A stretch of DNA of 64,000 bases, taken from NCBI RefSeq assembly GCF_000970675.1, contig NZ_LAJA01000003.1:43836-107835 (forward strand), read 5' to 3'. A program made the position numbers and the translations under genes. Origin of the DNA: Domibacillus tundrae. Lineage in GTDB: Bacteria > Bacillota > Bacilli > Bacillales > Domibacillaceae. Of the stretch, positions 35,054 through 45,523 are shown piece after piece (position 1 is the first letter of the stretch; every line of letters begins with the position of its first letter). The notes under the pieces are model-generated. The model was not told where the DNA came from and made no database searches. It saw only the letters and a list, made by a program, of their open reading frames with translations.

Positions 35054-35088
35054 CATTCACGAATGATGACTATTTCGTGAATGTTTTA
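35054..35088 (+). terminator. Terminator of the NSS transporter gene
   Basis: Stem CATTCACGAA/TTCGTGAATG followed by TTTTATT. Confidence 0.85.
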
Positions 35089-35194
35089 TTAATTTAATCT
35101 CAAAATGATATTAAATATTTATATTTTTTATTTTTGGTAACTATTAGGTATAAAAAAGACTGATTTTAGTGAAAAAAGCGGGTTATCTATTTAA

Positions 35195-36697
<1,503 letters not shown>

Positions 36698-36704
36698 TTA
36701 AAAC

Positions 36705-36741
36705 AAAAAAGGTGTTCCCGAAATTCGGGAACACCTTTTTC
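36705..36741. terminator. Bidirectional terminator, gdhA
   Basis: Perfect stem AAAAAGGTGTTCCCGAA/TTCGGGAACACCTTTTT. Confidence 0.95.
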
Positions 36742-36781
36742 TGTTGACTTGAATTCGGTTCAAACGCGTCCTCTCACGTGG

Positions 36782-37645
36782 TTATGCGTATACTTCTTCT
36801 CTTGTGCAGCCTTGAATCGCGGCTGTTTCTTCTATTTCTTTGGTTTCCTGCGGCTCATCTTCCGCCGCTTTCCGCTGCTTGATCAATTCAGAGAGCGACA
36901 CCGGTTCCGGCAGCTGTTCCAGAATAGATGCCGGAATTTGCATGCCAGGCGCAGAGACATCCAAAAAGGCGTTAGCCATTTCTAAATAGCCGGCTTCATT
37001 TGGATGGACATCACCGGGATTCGGCAAATACTCAACTGCATCAAGTCCGAACCGGTCCGCCACCGGTATAAAAACAACCCCTGCTTTGTCCGCTTCTTGT
37101 TTGATGATTTGATTCAGTACGTCCAGTTGTTCACTGACAGCCGGCTTATGCTGGTCAAAAGCATGAGGATAGGGGAAGTAATACCCCATCACGTACACGT
37201 CCGCACCCGGCTGCAGCGACTTTATTTTCTCCAGTAAAAGTGCGTAGTCCTCTCGCACACCGTTCAGCGCAAACGCGGCTGTCACCGCATTAAATGTCAA
37301 CATGCCACGGTTCGGATCGTTTTGAATAAGCGGCAGTAAATCGTTCGCCCCAGCTGAAACCGTAATCAAATCCGCTGATTTAATCGCTTTTTTCCCAGCT
37401 TCGCTGTCCACCTGCCCGATCACCTGCCCCACTGTGTACCCAGGCACTGAAAGCTGTTTTGAAAAGACTTCCGGCTGCAGCGCCAGCGCGATCATATCCG
37501 CGTACCCCGCCCCAATTTCCCGATTCGGTGTTTGGCCCGCTGCAAGCGAATCCCCGATCGCCACATAATTCATCGCAGATGCCTGCACAGGCAGCACAAT
37601 ACTGCTTATAAGAAAAAAGCATAACAATAGGCTTCGTTTGATCAT
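36782..37645 (-). CDS. Secreted SGNH/GDSL hydrolase
   Basis: A 287-aa exported esterase/lipase-like protein. Signal peptide at residues 1-23 (RSLLLCFFLISSIVLPVQASA). SGNH blocks: I AIGDSLAAG, III SAGANDLL, V DVHPNEAGY with catalytic Asp/His. A charged C-terminal tail (KQRKAAEDEPQETKEIEE) follows. ATG 37645 has AAAGGA 10 nt upstream. Substrate unknown; family members deacylate lipids or cell-wall glycans. Confidence 0.87.
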   Translation of the reverse strand: MIKRSLLLCFFLISSIVLPVQASAMNYVAIGDSLAAGQTPNREIGAGYADMIALALQPEVFSKQLSVPGYTVGQVIGQVDSEAGKKAIKSADLITVSAGANDLLPLIQNDPNRGMLTFNAVTAAFALNGVREDYALLLEKIKSLQPGADVYVMGYYFPYPHAFDQHKPAVSEQLDVLNQIIKQEADKAGVVFIPVADRFGLDAVEYLPNPGDVHPNEAGYLEMANAFLDVSAPGMQIPASILEQLPEPVSLSELIKQRKAAEDEPQETKEIEETAAIQGCTREEVYA

Positions 37646-37719
37646 GTACGCCACTTCCTTTAGTGAGTCTTCTTCTTATTGTATCAAAAGAAGGGGCGTT
37701 TACGCTTGAACGAACTGCC

Positions 37720-38232
37720 TTATGCACCATTCATTGTAAAAACAAATTTAAGATCGATCCCGCTGACCTGTTTTTCCTGGAAGTATGCAACATAATAAAT
37801 AACCGAATCATCCAGATGATACACAAGCCCGTCAAACGAATGGGCAAGAACGTATTCTTTCGTTGTCCGGCCAATCCAGGCGTGAATATGCTCCGGCCGC
37901 ACATTCGGCATTGTATTTCCTTTATATTTCCAATCGAGTGCGTCTTGACGAAGCTGTGTTTCGGAATACCGGCAATTGATGACGAGCGGCCGCTCCAGTT
38001 TAATTTCCTGCTTTAATACCGCTGCCTGTCCGCCTCCTTCTGCTTCCGCATGACAAAACGCGTATTGAGCCGCGAGCACCGCATCACTAATTAAATAAAG
38101 GCCGGACCCGAAAATAGACCGCGCCTGAACGCCATCCTGAAACCGGCGCCGTTCCATCCGCTCATAACGCTGATTGGCGACCACCCGTTCCGCTTCTTGA
38201 AAACTAATACCGCGATACCCCGTCCTTTTCAT
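37720..38232 (-). CDS. Unknown protein, ADP-ribosyltransferase-like pattern
   Basis: A 170-aa soluble protein. GGAGG lies upstream of ATG 38232. Its motif order looks like the ART/PARP fold: YRGISFQEAERVV near the start (NAD-binding strand), GSGLYLISDAVLAAQYA (like the GxGxYxT...A.Y block) and a final FQEKQVSGID with a Gln-x-x-x-Gln/Glu region. No signal peptide. No immunity or partner gene adjoins. The fold call is by eye and tentative; the gene itself looks real. Confidence 0.6.
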   Translation of the reverse strand: MKRTGYRGISFQEAERVVANQRYERMERRRFQDGVQARSIFGSGLYLISDAVLAAQYAFCHAEAEGGGQAAVLKQEIKLERPLVINCRYSETQLRQDALDWKYKGNTMPNVRPEHIHAWIGRTTKEYVLAHSFDGLVYHLDDSVIYYVAYFQEKQVSGIDLKFVFTMNGA

Positions 38233-38438
38233 TGTTCCAGCCTCCATTTCACGATTGATTCCTCCGGCAGGCAAACGTCCATATTGTGAAAATTGATTTC
38301 AGCTTACCACATTTCTTTTTGCCTTTTGATCATATTGGAAGAAAATCTCACGTTGAAATAGTTTGTTGCTCTTTTCCTCGCCCGGTAATTTAAAAAGAAA
38401 AAATCAATCACATAACAAATGCCAGCGATAAAAATAAA

Positions 38439-38470
38439 AATGCCCGGAAGAAAACTACTTCCAGGCATTT
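38439..38470 (-). terminator. Terminator of the aldolase gene
   Basis: Stem AAATGCC-GGAAG/CTTCC-GGCATTT with one bulged pair, A-rich side gives T run on the minus strand. Confidence 0.8.
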
Positions 38471-38496
38471 CATTTATGAAGAGTTAACTTTTTATA

Positions 38497-39456
38497 TTAC
38501 TTGGACGCTGGGGCCAAATTAGCTTCGGGTGATGTAACTTTGTCGTAGAAATTGACAAACTTGTCACGATCGTCGCTGTTGCGGTACGCCATCGCCACAC
38601 GCGGATGTTCATTCAGTACACCAGAGATCATGTAGGGAATGATATAGCCCCACTCCCACTTCTGGCGCATGTCAATCATGTGCTTTTCAATGATGCCAAG
38701 GACCGGCTTCATTTCGTAGCTTGGTTTTTGAATGTAGCTGACGAGCAGCTCCGTGTTGCAGTTGCCGGCTGCCCGGCCCATTCCGTAAACGGAGGAATCA
38801 AGGAATGTGACACCGCTTTTCATCGCTGCTAGCGTATTGGCAAATGCCAGCTGCATGTTATTATGGGTGTGGATGCCAAGCTGTTTGTTTGGGATCATCG
38901 ATTGGAACTTCTTCACCTGGTGCTCGATATCCGCAGGGTCTAAGCTTCCAAATGAGTCCACGATATAAACAACATCGACAGGGCTTTCCTTCACCAGTTC
39001 AAACGCTTCAATCAGCTGGTGCTCCGGCACGCTGGATAAAGCCATGATATTAAGAGACGTTTCGTAGCCTAAGTCATGGAACATCTGTACAAGCTCCAGG
39101 CCCTTATCCACTTCTCGGATGTAACACGCCACACGGATCATATCAAGGACACTTTCCTCACGCGGCAGAATGTCATTCGGGTCTACACGGCCGATATCGA
39201 CGAGCGCAGACAGCTTTGTGAACTTTTTCTCCGGGATGATTTCTTTTAGGAAATTATCGTCAAGAAATCTCCACGGATTAGGCTCCGTCGCGTTTAAAAG
39301 TTTCGCCGAATTTTTGTAGCCAATTTCCATATATTCAACACCAGCTTCACTTAAGCCGTTGTATAAGTCCTGAACAAATTCAACGCTGAAATCCCAATTG
39401 TTTACTAAGCCCCCGTCACGGATCGTACAGTCTATAATTTTGCTGCGATTTCCCAT
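38497..39456 (-). CDS. DRE-TIM metallolyase/aldolase (HMGL-like)
   Basis: A 319-aa TIM-barrel enzyme. DCTIRDGGL holds the metal Asp and DRE-type Arg; GIHTHNNMQLAFANTL holds the two metal His; DSSVYGMGRAAGN resembles the active-site loop of 4-hydroxy-2-oxovalerate aldolases, and it is close in size to them. The actual substrate is unknown; no partner acetaldehyde dehydrogenase is near. GGAGG precedes ATG 39456. A six-fold 8-bp repeat lies 57 bp upstream of the start. Confidence 0.83.
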   Translation of the reverse strand: MGNRSKIIDCTIRDGGLVNNWDFSVEFVQDLYNGLSEAGVEYMEIGYKNSAKLLNATEPNPWRFLDDNFLKEIIPEKKFTKLSALVDIGRVDPNDILPREESVLDMIRVACYIREVDKGLELVQMFHDLGYETSLNIMALSSVPEHQLIEAFELVKESPVDVVYIVDSFGSLDPADIEHQVKKFQSMIPNKQLGIHTHNNMQLAFANTLAAMKSGVTFLDSSVYGMGRAAGNCNTELLVSYIQKPSYEMKPVLGIIEKHMIDMRQKWEWGYIIPYMISGVLNEHPRVAMAYRNSDDRDKFVNFYDKVTSPEANLAPASK

Positions 39457-39512
39457 AACAATCACTTCCTCCCATTTCTTTTGCTTGTCAGCCAATTTAT
39501 TTTCACTTTCGC

Positions 39513-39560
39513 GCTTTTATGCTTTTATGCTTTTATGCTTTTATGCTTTTATGCTTTTAT
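39513..39560. repeat. Six perfect GCTTTTAT tandem repeats
   Basis: Octamer GCTTTTAT at 39513, 39521, 39529, 39537, 39545 and 39553, followed by a degraded GCAATAAA. It lies in the promoter region of the aldolase gene (minus strand). Confidence 0.95.
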
Positions 39561-39705
39561 GCAATAAAGTATCTTATTACGTTTATATCATGATTCCCTA
39601 AGCATCGTCAATCTATTTTCAGAAAAAAATGAAAAATCTTATTTCGCTTCCTGATTAATAGTTGTATTTTACCATACTCCCTTTACAGCCGGATGAAAAC
39701 GCACA

Positions 39706-39737
39706 AAAAAAAGGCTTGCAGGGAGCAAACCTTTTTA
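39706..39737 (-). terminator. Terminator of the pyrimidine-degradation operon
   Basis: Stem AAGGTTTGC/GCAAGCCTT (one wobble) with T run on the minus strand, overlapping the aminotransferase stop. Confidence 0.85.
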
Positions 39738-41081
39738 ACAAATATCTGTAACAGCTTGTTTCAACGTGTCGATTAAAAAGCGTAAATCCTCATCTGCGGA
39801 AGAAAGCGGCGGGGCGATGATCAGAATGTTTTGATAGCCTGGGACTGTATCGCCGTTGCGCCCGATAATCAATCCTTTTTCTTTACACGCGCCGACAATT
39901 GCAAGCATCGTGTCTTCAGAGGCCGGTTCTTTCGTTTCTTTATCTGTCACTACTTCAATACCATACAAGAAACCGACACCGCGCACTTCACCAACAATGG
40001 GGCACGATTCGAGTTCGTGCAATTCTTTCATCATATTCTCGCTGAGCCGCGCCACCCGATCCGAAATTTGTTCTTCTTCCAAAATATCAATCGTTTTTAA
40101 AGCAGCAGCGCAGGAAGCGGGATGGCCGCCGAATGTAGAGACGTGACGGAAATGGGAGCCCGTTTCTGCTTGCTTAAATGCGTCATAAATATACGTCTGA
40201 ACGGCTGTCGCACCGAGCGGCATACAGCCGGCGGTCAAGCCTTTCGCCATCGTCACAATGTCCGGCTGCACCCCTTCCGAATGCATAAAGCCAAACATTT
40301 TTCCGGTACGGCCAAAGCCGGACACAACTTCATCCGTGATCAACAGTACATCATGTTTTTGGCAAATTTCTGATACCCGCTGCAAATAAGAGGAAAATGG
40401 GATTAGCACACCGCCTCCGGAAATAAACGGCTCGATAATAACAGCGGCGATTGTGTCGGCTCCTTCCCATTCGATCACGTTTTCAATGTGATTAGCGGCA
40501 GCAAGATCATCTTCAAACGAAGACCGGTAGGGATAGGGAGGCGGCACGTGAAGAAAACCCGGCGCACCCGCTCCGTATTTCAGCTTCCGGTTCGCTTGTG
40601 CCGTGGCGCTTAATGCGCCAAGCGTTGAGCCGTGATACGCACGATAGCGGGAAATGATCTTTGTTTTTTCCGGCTTGCCGGTTTGTGCATGATACTGGCG
40701 AGCAATTTTAAATGCCGCTTCATTCGCTTCCGAGCCGCTGCACGTAAAAAAGGTTGTATACGGCGCCCCTAGCAGCTCACTTAATTTAGCCGATAGTTCA
40801 ATTGCTGGCTCATGACTCATTGTCAGCGGGAAATAGGAGACATTCATCAGCTGATCGTACACGGCCTGCGCAATTTCTTTTCGGCCATGGCCTAGATTTA
40901 AGCACCAAAGGCCGGAAACACCGTCCATATACCGATTTCCATCTGCGGCGGTAAACCATGCACCATCGCCGCTGACCGCCATTAAAGGCGATGCCTGCTC
41001 ATTAAACTTGACCATCGCATGCCACAGATGATCACGATCCTGCTGCGCCAGCTTGCTCAAATGCTCCGCCGTATGAATCAA
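39735..41081 (-). CDS. Class III aminotransferase, probable beta-alanine transaminase
   Basis: A 448-aa PLP omega-aminotransferase. PLP Lys in TMAKGLTAGCMPLGA, GSEANEAAFKIAR binds phosphate, and DEVVSGFGRTG holds the ring Asp. As the last gene of a preT-preA-dihydropyrimidinase-permease unit, it likely moves the amino group of beta-alanine or 3-aminoisobutyrate to pyruvate or 2-oxoglutarate. TTG 41081 follows AGAGGCGG; it starts inside the end of the small gene upstream (50-bp overlap). Confidence 0.88.
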   Translation of the reverse strand: MIHTAEHLSKLAQQDRDHLWHAMVKFNEQASPLMAVSGDGAWFTAADGNRYMDGVSGLWCLNLGHGRKEIAQAVYDQLMNVSYFPLTMSHEPAIELSAKLSELLGAPYTTFFTCSGSEANEAAFKIARQYHAQTGKPEKTKIISRYRAYHGSTLGALSATAQANRKLKYGAGAPGFLHVPPPYPYRSSFEDDLAAANHIENVIEWEGADTIAAVIIEPFISGGGVLIPFSSYLQRVSEICQKHDVLLITDEVVSGFGRTGKMFGFMHSEGVQPDIVTMAKGLTAGCMPLGATAVQTYIYDAFKQAETGSHFRHVSTFGGHPASCAAALKTIDILEEEQISDRVARLSENMMKELHELESCPIVGEVRGVGFLYGIEVVTDKETKEPASEDTMLAIVGACKEKGLIIGRNGDTVPGYQNILIIAPPLSSADEDLRFLIDTLKQAVTDIC

Positions 41082-41292
41082 TATGTCCGCCTCTTTTCGC
41101 CTCAATAAGAATCGTCCCGATGTATTTGCGCGCATCCGCCGTCAGCAAATGCAGCTCTTTTCGTTCGAGATGACGTTCAAATTCGATGAAATCCCCTTCA
41201 AGCGTTTCTTTCACCGCAATGATGCGGTAACCATCTTGAATAAGTGCATCAATAGCTGTTTTTTCTTTCATAAACCCTTTGTAATCTGACAT
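41032..41292 (-). CDS. Small unknown protein in the pyrimidine operon
   Basis: An 86-aa soluble protein starting MSDYKGFMKEKTAIDALIQD. AAGGGGG lies upstream of ATG 41292. It is 16 bp after the permease stop and overlaps the aminotransferase start by 50 bp, which argues for coupled translation. FERHLERKELHLLTADARKY and an IL-x-EAKRGG end are visible; no family recognised. Could bind or chaperone one of the pathway enzymes; this is a guess. Confidence 0.65.
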   Translation of the reverse strand: MSDYKGFMKEKTAIDALIQDGYRIIAVKETLEGDFIEFERHLERKELHLLTADARKYIGTILIEAKRGGHIDSYGGAFEQAGAAGS

Positions 41293-41308
41293 GAAAACAA
41301 CCCCCTTT

Positions 41309-42787
41309 TTACAGTTTTTCGCCTGCGGCAGCCGGAAGCTCTTCGGCAGCCGGTTCGCCTTCTAACGGAATGGTCCAGTCGCGCCCAATGGTCACACCGA
41401 GGAATTTGTCATCGCTTGGGTCTTCAAGCTCAGCCTGTGGGTATTTGTTAAACCACCAAAACTTCGCCAGTACATAATATGCTGCGGCTCCGACCGCAAA
41501 GCCGATAAAAAAGGAATATGTTGAAAATGTGACGGCGAGCGCACCGCCGATTACCCAGGAAATAATGCCAGCCCAGTTGACGCCGTAATGGTAACGGTAC
41601 TGTCCATCCATTTCGTATAAATCTGGTACATTCACACGGCGTTTGCGGATTAAATAGTAATCAGCAAATAAAATGCCGACAATGGAGGCAAGTATACCGC
41701 CAACAACGAGCAAAAACGGCATGAGCACGTTGAACAAATTCCACGGCTGCGTCACCATACCGATAACACCTGCTGCCAGCACACCCACATAAAACGGCAC
41801 TTTCGGCCCGCCAATGTTTGAAAATACCGTTGCTGCCGGAACAAGGTTAGCTGCTGTATTTGTCGACCACTGGGCAAACACGATCATAAGAAGCAACACA
41901 GCGAGGACAATGCCGCTCGATGTTTCCTGGAGCGCCGCCACCGGATCATAATTGCCAACTGCAATAAAAGAAACGCCGCCAATAGCGACCACAAACGTCT
42001 GTGTAAGCGGCATAGCAATCAAGCTGCCGACAAGCACACTTTTATTACGCTTCACCCAGCTCCGTTCAAACTGCGGCGCTTTAATAAAGCGTGAGATAGA
42101 GGCAATATCCGCTGCAAGAGTGGACCAATAACCCATGTTTCCAAGAATGACGACCATGAATGCGTTAAACAACAACCCGCCAGTCAGTGGATTTTCCACC
42201 CACGACCAGACGTTTTTATCGGCTGCGGCCGCTTGATCGGCCAATGTCACGTACATCCAAAGCGAAATTAAAATAATGACTGGCGCAGCTAAATCCGCGA
42301 ATTTTTCAATCGACTTAATTCCGATAATCGTATTTGCGACCTGCACGGCGACAAAGGCAAGGAAGCAGACAAACCAGTTATCAAAGCCGAATAAAATATT
42401 TAAAATACCGTTAATGGCCATCGCGCCGAAATACGTGTTGATACCAAACCACATTGACGCTGCAATGCCGCGGATAGCGGATGGGATATGTGTCCCAACT
42501 GTCCCAAACGGTGCCCGCATATATACGGGGAATGACAATCCATGTTCGATGCCGATATCAGCAATAACCGAGATGAAAAGGCCGATCAACACACAGCCGA
42601 TAAAGGACGCGGCGAGCACCCAGGAAAGCGGCATCTGTTCGACGGCTGCTCCCCCAATTGCAAAAGCAGCTAAAACAACCGCCATCCCGATCCACATTAA
42701 CGCAAAACCAAAGGTGCCAATTTTACGGTCGCCATGAGCAATCGGCAATAAATCCGGAGACTTTAAATAACGGCTGGACTTTTTCAC
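41309..42787 (-). CDS. NCS1-family nucleobase:cation symporter
   Basis: A 492-aa permease of the NCS1 (Mhp1/CodB/PucI) family with 12 hydrophobic helices; LPIAHGDRKIGTFGFALMWIG opens helix 1 and SWVLAASFIGCVLIG helix 2. In this cluster it most likely imports uracil, thymine or a dihydropyrimidine/hydantoin. A hydrophilic C-terminal tail (EDPSDDKF ... GEPAAEEL) follows. GTG 42787 behind GGAGG. It lies between dihydropyrimidinase and the small ORF. Confidence 0.9.
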   Translation of the reverse strand: MKKSSRYLKSPDLLPIAHGDRKIGTFGFALMWIGMAVVLAAFAIGGAAVEQMPLSWVLAASFIGCVLIGLFISVIADIGIEHGLSFPVYMRAPFGTVGTHIPSAIRGIAASMWFGINTYFGAMAINGILNILFGFDNWFVCFLAFVAVQVANTIIGIKSIEKFADLAAPVIILISLWMYVTLADQAAAADKNVWSWVENPLTGGLLFNAFMVVILGNMGYWSTLAADIASISRFIKAPQFERSWVKRNKSVLVGSLIAMPLTQTFVVAIGGVSFIAVGNYDPVAALQETSSGIVLAVLLLMIVFAQWSTNTAANLVPAATVFSNIGGPKVPFYVGVLAAGVIGMVTQPWNLFNVLMPFLLVVGGILASIVGILFADYYLIRKRRVNVPDLYEMDGQYRYHYGVNWAGIISWVIGGALAVTFSTYSFFIGFAVGAAAYYVLAKFWWFNKYPQAELEDPSDDKFLGVTIGRDWTIPLEGEPAAEELPAAAGEKL

Positions 42788-42813
42788 TTGTCATTCCTCC
42801 TCGTATTTAGTTG

Positions 42814-44226
42814 TTATTGAACACTGATCGCCTGGCGGGTCTGCGTGCTGTTGTAGCGGCTTCGTTTTATATACTGTCCACTGCCCGGCTTGCCGGTAAA
42901 TCTCCGGTCCCGGATAACAAATTCACCGCGTGAAAGTACGGAGACCGGTTCGCCTGTCACTCTCACCCCTTCAAATGCGCTGTAATCAACATTCATATGA
43001 TGCGTTTCGGCGGAAATGGTCCGTTCTTTGTCCGGATCAAAAATGACGATGTCTGCATCACTGCCGACGGCGATCGTTCCTTTTTGCGGAAACAAGCCGA
43101 ATAACTTGGCTGAACGCGTTGACACGAGATCTACAAACTGGTGAATGGATATACGCCCTTTTTTCACACCTTCGGAAAATAACAGGCTGAACCGGTCTTC
43201 AATGATTGGCCCGCCGTTTGGAATTTTCGTAAAGTCGTCTTTTCCGAGGTCTTTTTGGCCGTTGAAATTAAACGAGCATTGATCGGAGCCGATCGTTTGC
43301 AGCTGTCCGTTTTTCAATGCATCCCATAAAACGTCCTGGTTCCATTTTTCGCGCAGCGGCGGGGACCAGACGTATTTTGCGCCTTCAAAATCCGGTTTTT
43401 CTAAATCGTTTTGATCCAAAAGCAAATATTGCGGGCACGTTTCACCCCATACTTGAAAACCCTTCTGGCGCGCTTCGGCAATTTTATGAGCCGCTTCCGC
43501 ACAGGATACGTGAACGACGTACAGCTGTGAATTAGCGAGACCTGTAAGGGCGGCAGCGCGTCCGGTTGCTTCTCCTTCCACTTCCGGCGGCCGGGTCAGT
43601 GCGTGATAAATTGGATCGGTGTGGCCTTTTTGGAGCGCATCGGTGACGAGGTAATCAATGACGTCGCCGTTTTCCGCATGAACCATCACGAGGGCGCCGT
43701 GCTCTTTTGCCGTTAACAGTGTACGAAACAGCGTCGCATCGTCTGCCTGGAACACATTTTTATATGCCATAAACACTTTAAACGAGGTGATCCCCTCTTT
43801 TTCAATCACATTTGGAATCTCCTCCAGCACCGCGTCGTTCACTTCCCCAATCATTAAATGAAAGCCATAGTCAATGACTGCTTTGTTCTTTGACTTGTCG
43901 TGCCACGCATTTATCGCGTTTTGAAGCGGCTCTCCTTTATTCGTCAAGCAAAAGTCGATGACCGTTGTCGTGCCGCCAAACGCTGCTGCAATGGTGCCCG
44001 TTTCAAAATCGTCTGCGGTCACTGTGCCGCCAAATGGCATATCAAGGTGCGTGTGCGGGTCAATGCCGCCAGGGAAAAGATATGCGCCTTTCACATCAAT
44101 CACTTCATCCGCCGCATCATCAAGATGAACACCGATTTTAGTAATTTTTCCATTTTCAATTAAAAGGTCCGCTTCATATTGATCCGCCGCTGTCACAATC
44201 ACACCGTTTTTAATCATCTTTTTCAT
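42814..44226 (-). CDS. hydA: Dihydropyrimidinase
   Basis: A 470-aa cyclic amidohydrolase that opens dihydrouracil/dihydrothymine (and often hydantoins). Binuclear zinc ligands: His58/His60 in DPHTHLD, the carbamylated Lys150 in SFKVFMAYK, His183 in VHAENG, His239 in VVHVSC and Asp in IGSDQCSF. Second step of reductive pyrimidine breakdown, directly after preA. AAGGAG is 9 nt before ATG 44226. Confidence 0.95.
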   Translation of the reverse strand: MKKMIKNGVIVTAADQYEADLLIENGKITKIGVHLDDAADEVIDVKGAYLFPGGIDPHTHLDMPFGGTVTADDFETGTIAAAFGGTTTVIDFCLTNKGEPLQNAINAWHDKSKNKAVIDYGFHLMIGEVNDAVLEEIPNVIEKEGITSFKVFMAYKNVFQADDATLFRTLLTAKEHGALVMVHAENGDVIDYLVTDALQKGHTDPIYHALTRPPEVEGEATGRAAALTGLANSQLYVVHVSCAEAAHKIAEARQKGFQVWGETCPQYLLLDQNDLEKPDFEGAKYVWSPPLREKWNQDVLWDALKNGQLQTIGSDQCSFNFNGQKDLGKDDFTKIPNGGPIIEDRFSLLFSEGVKKGRISIHQFVDLVSTRSAKLFGLFPQKGTIAVGSDADIVIFDPDKERTISAETHHMNVDYSAFEGVRVTGEPVSVLSRGEFVIRDRRFTGKPGSGQYIKRSRYNSTQTRQAISVQ

Positions 44227-44245
44227 GTTGATCCGCTCCTTTTCA

Positions 44246-45508
44246 TTAAGCGATTGGCTGTTTAATAGCTGCCTGGCGTTCGTTCCATGTCATCGGCGGG
44301 CCGTTTGGAATTTCAATCATGTCGATCGCACCATCCACCGGACAGACGATCGAGCAAAGGTTGCAGCCAACGCAGTCTTCCGTGCGTACCTGCAAGTATT
44401 TATTGCCATCCGGCGACGTCAGCATATCGATGCACTGATGCGCCGTGTCTTCACAGGCGATATGGCATTTGTTGCAGTTAATGCACGTATCTGTGTTAAT
44501 ATCGGCGACAATTTTATAATTTAAGTCAAGATTGCCCCAGTCTGAGTAGCGCGGCACGGTACGGCCAATTAACTCTTTAACGGACGCCAGCTGCTTGTCA
44601 TCCAAATAGTTGTTTAAGCCGTCGATCATGTCTTCCACGATGCTGAATCCATGGTGCATCGCCGCTGTACAAACCTGCACGCTTCCGGCCCCCATTAAGA
44701 TAAACTCAGCAGCATCTTTCCAATTGGAAATACCGCCAATACCTGAAATTGGGATATTAATTTCCGGGTTGCGCGCGCATTCCGCGACCATGTTTAACGC
44801 AATCGGCTTGACGGCTGGACCGCAGTAGCCGCCGTGCGCTCCTTTTCCGGCCACATGCGGCACCGTATTCCACGAATCAAGATCCACGCCGGCAAGACTG
44901 TTAATTGTATTAATCATACTGATCGCATCCGCGCCGCCCTGCACCGCTGCCCAGGCCGTTGCAGTAATATCGGTAATGTTCGGCGTCAGTTTCACAATCA
45001 CCGGTGTATTGGCTGCTTCTTTTGCCCATCTTGTCTGTTTTTCCACAAGTTCCGGCACCTGTCCGGATGCTGCACCCATGCCGCGTTCTGCCATGCCGTG
45101 CGGGCAGCCAAAGTTTAATTCAAGCCCATCTACCCCGGCTGCCTCCACTTTTTTCACGATTTCATGCCACTTTTCCTGCTTTGGCTCCACCATAAGTGAC
45201 GCGATCACCGCGTGATTCGGAAATCGTTTTTTCGTTTCATAAATTTCTTTTAAATTCACTTCAAGCGGACGATCCGTAATTAATTCAATGTTGTTAAATC
45301 CTGCTACCCGCTGGCCGTTAAAATGCATGGCCGCAAACCGGGAAGAGGTATTAATAACGGGATCGCCAAGCGTTTTCCAAACCGCTCCGCCCCATCCCGC
45401 TTCAAATGCCCGCTGCACTTGATAGCCGGAATTGGTTGGCGGTGCGGATGCGAGCCAAAATGGATTCGGCGCTTTAATTCCCGCAAAATTCACACGTAAA
45501 TCTGCCAT
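44246..45508 (-). CDS. preA: NAD-dependent dihydropyrimidine dehydrogenase subunit PreA
   Basis: A 420-aa FMN TIM-barrel subunit that reduces uracil/thymine to the dihydro form (first step). FMN site in NFGCPHGM and GIGGISNWKDA; the C-terminal ferredoxin domain has two CxxCxxCxxxC clusters (CINCNKCHIAC and CVGCNLCSIVC). AAAGGAGG is 9 nt before ATG 45508. Works with PreT, whose gene ends 10-16 bp upstream. Confidence 0.96.
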   Translation of the reverse strand: MADLRVNFAGIKAPNPFWLASAPPTNSGYQVQRAFEAGWGGAVWKTLGDPVINTSSRFAAMHFNGQRVAGFNNIELITDRPLEVNLKEIYETKKRFPNHAVIASLMVEPKQEKWHEIVKKVEAAGVDGLELNFGCPHGMAERGMGAASGQVPELVEKQTRWAKEAANTPVIVKLTPNITDITATAWAAVQGGADAISMINTINSLAGVDLDSWNTVPHVAGKGAHGGYCGPAVKPIALNMVAECARNPEINIPISGIGGISNWKDAAEFILMGAGSVQVCTAAMHHGFSIVEDMIDGLNNYLDDKQLASVKELIGRTVPRYSDWGNLDLNYKIVADINTDTCINCNKCHIACEDTAHQCIDMLTSPDGNKYLQVRTEDCVGCNLCSIVCPVDGAIDMIEIPNGPPMTWNERQAAIKQPIA

Positions 45509-45523
45509 CGCCAATCTCCTCCT

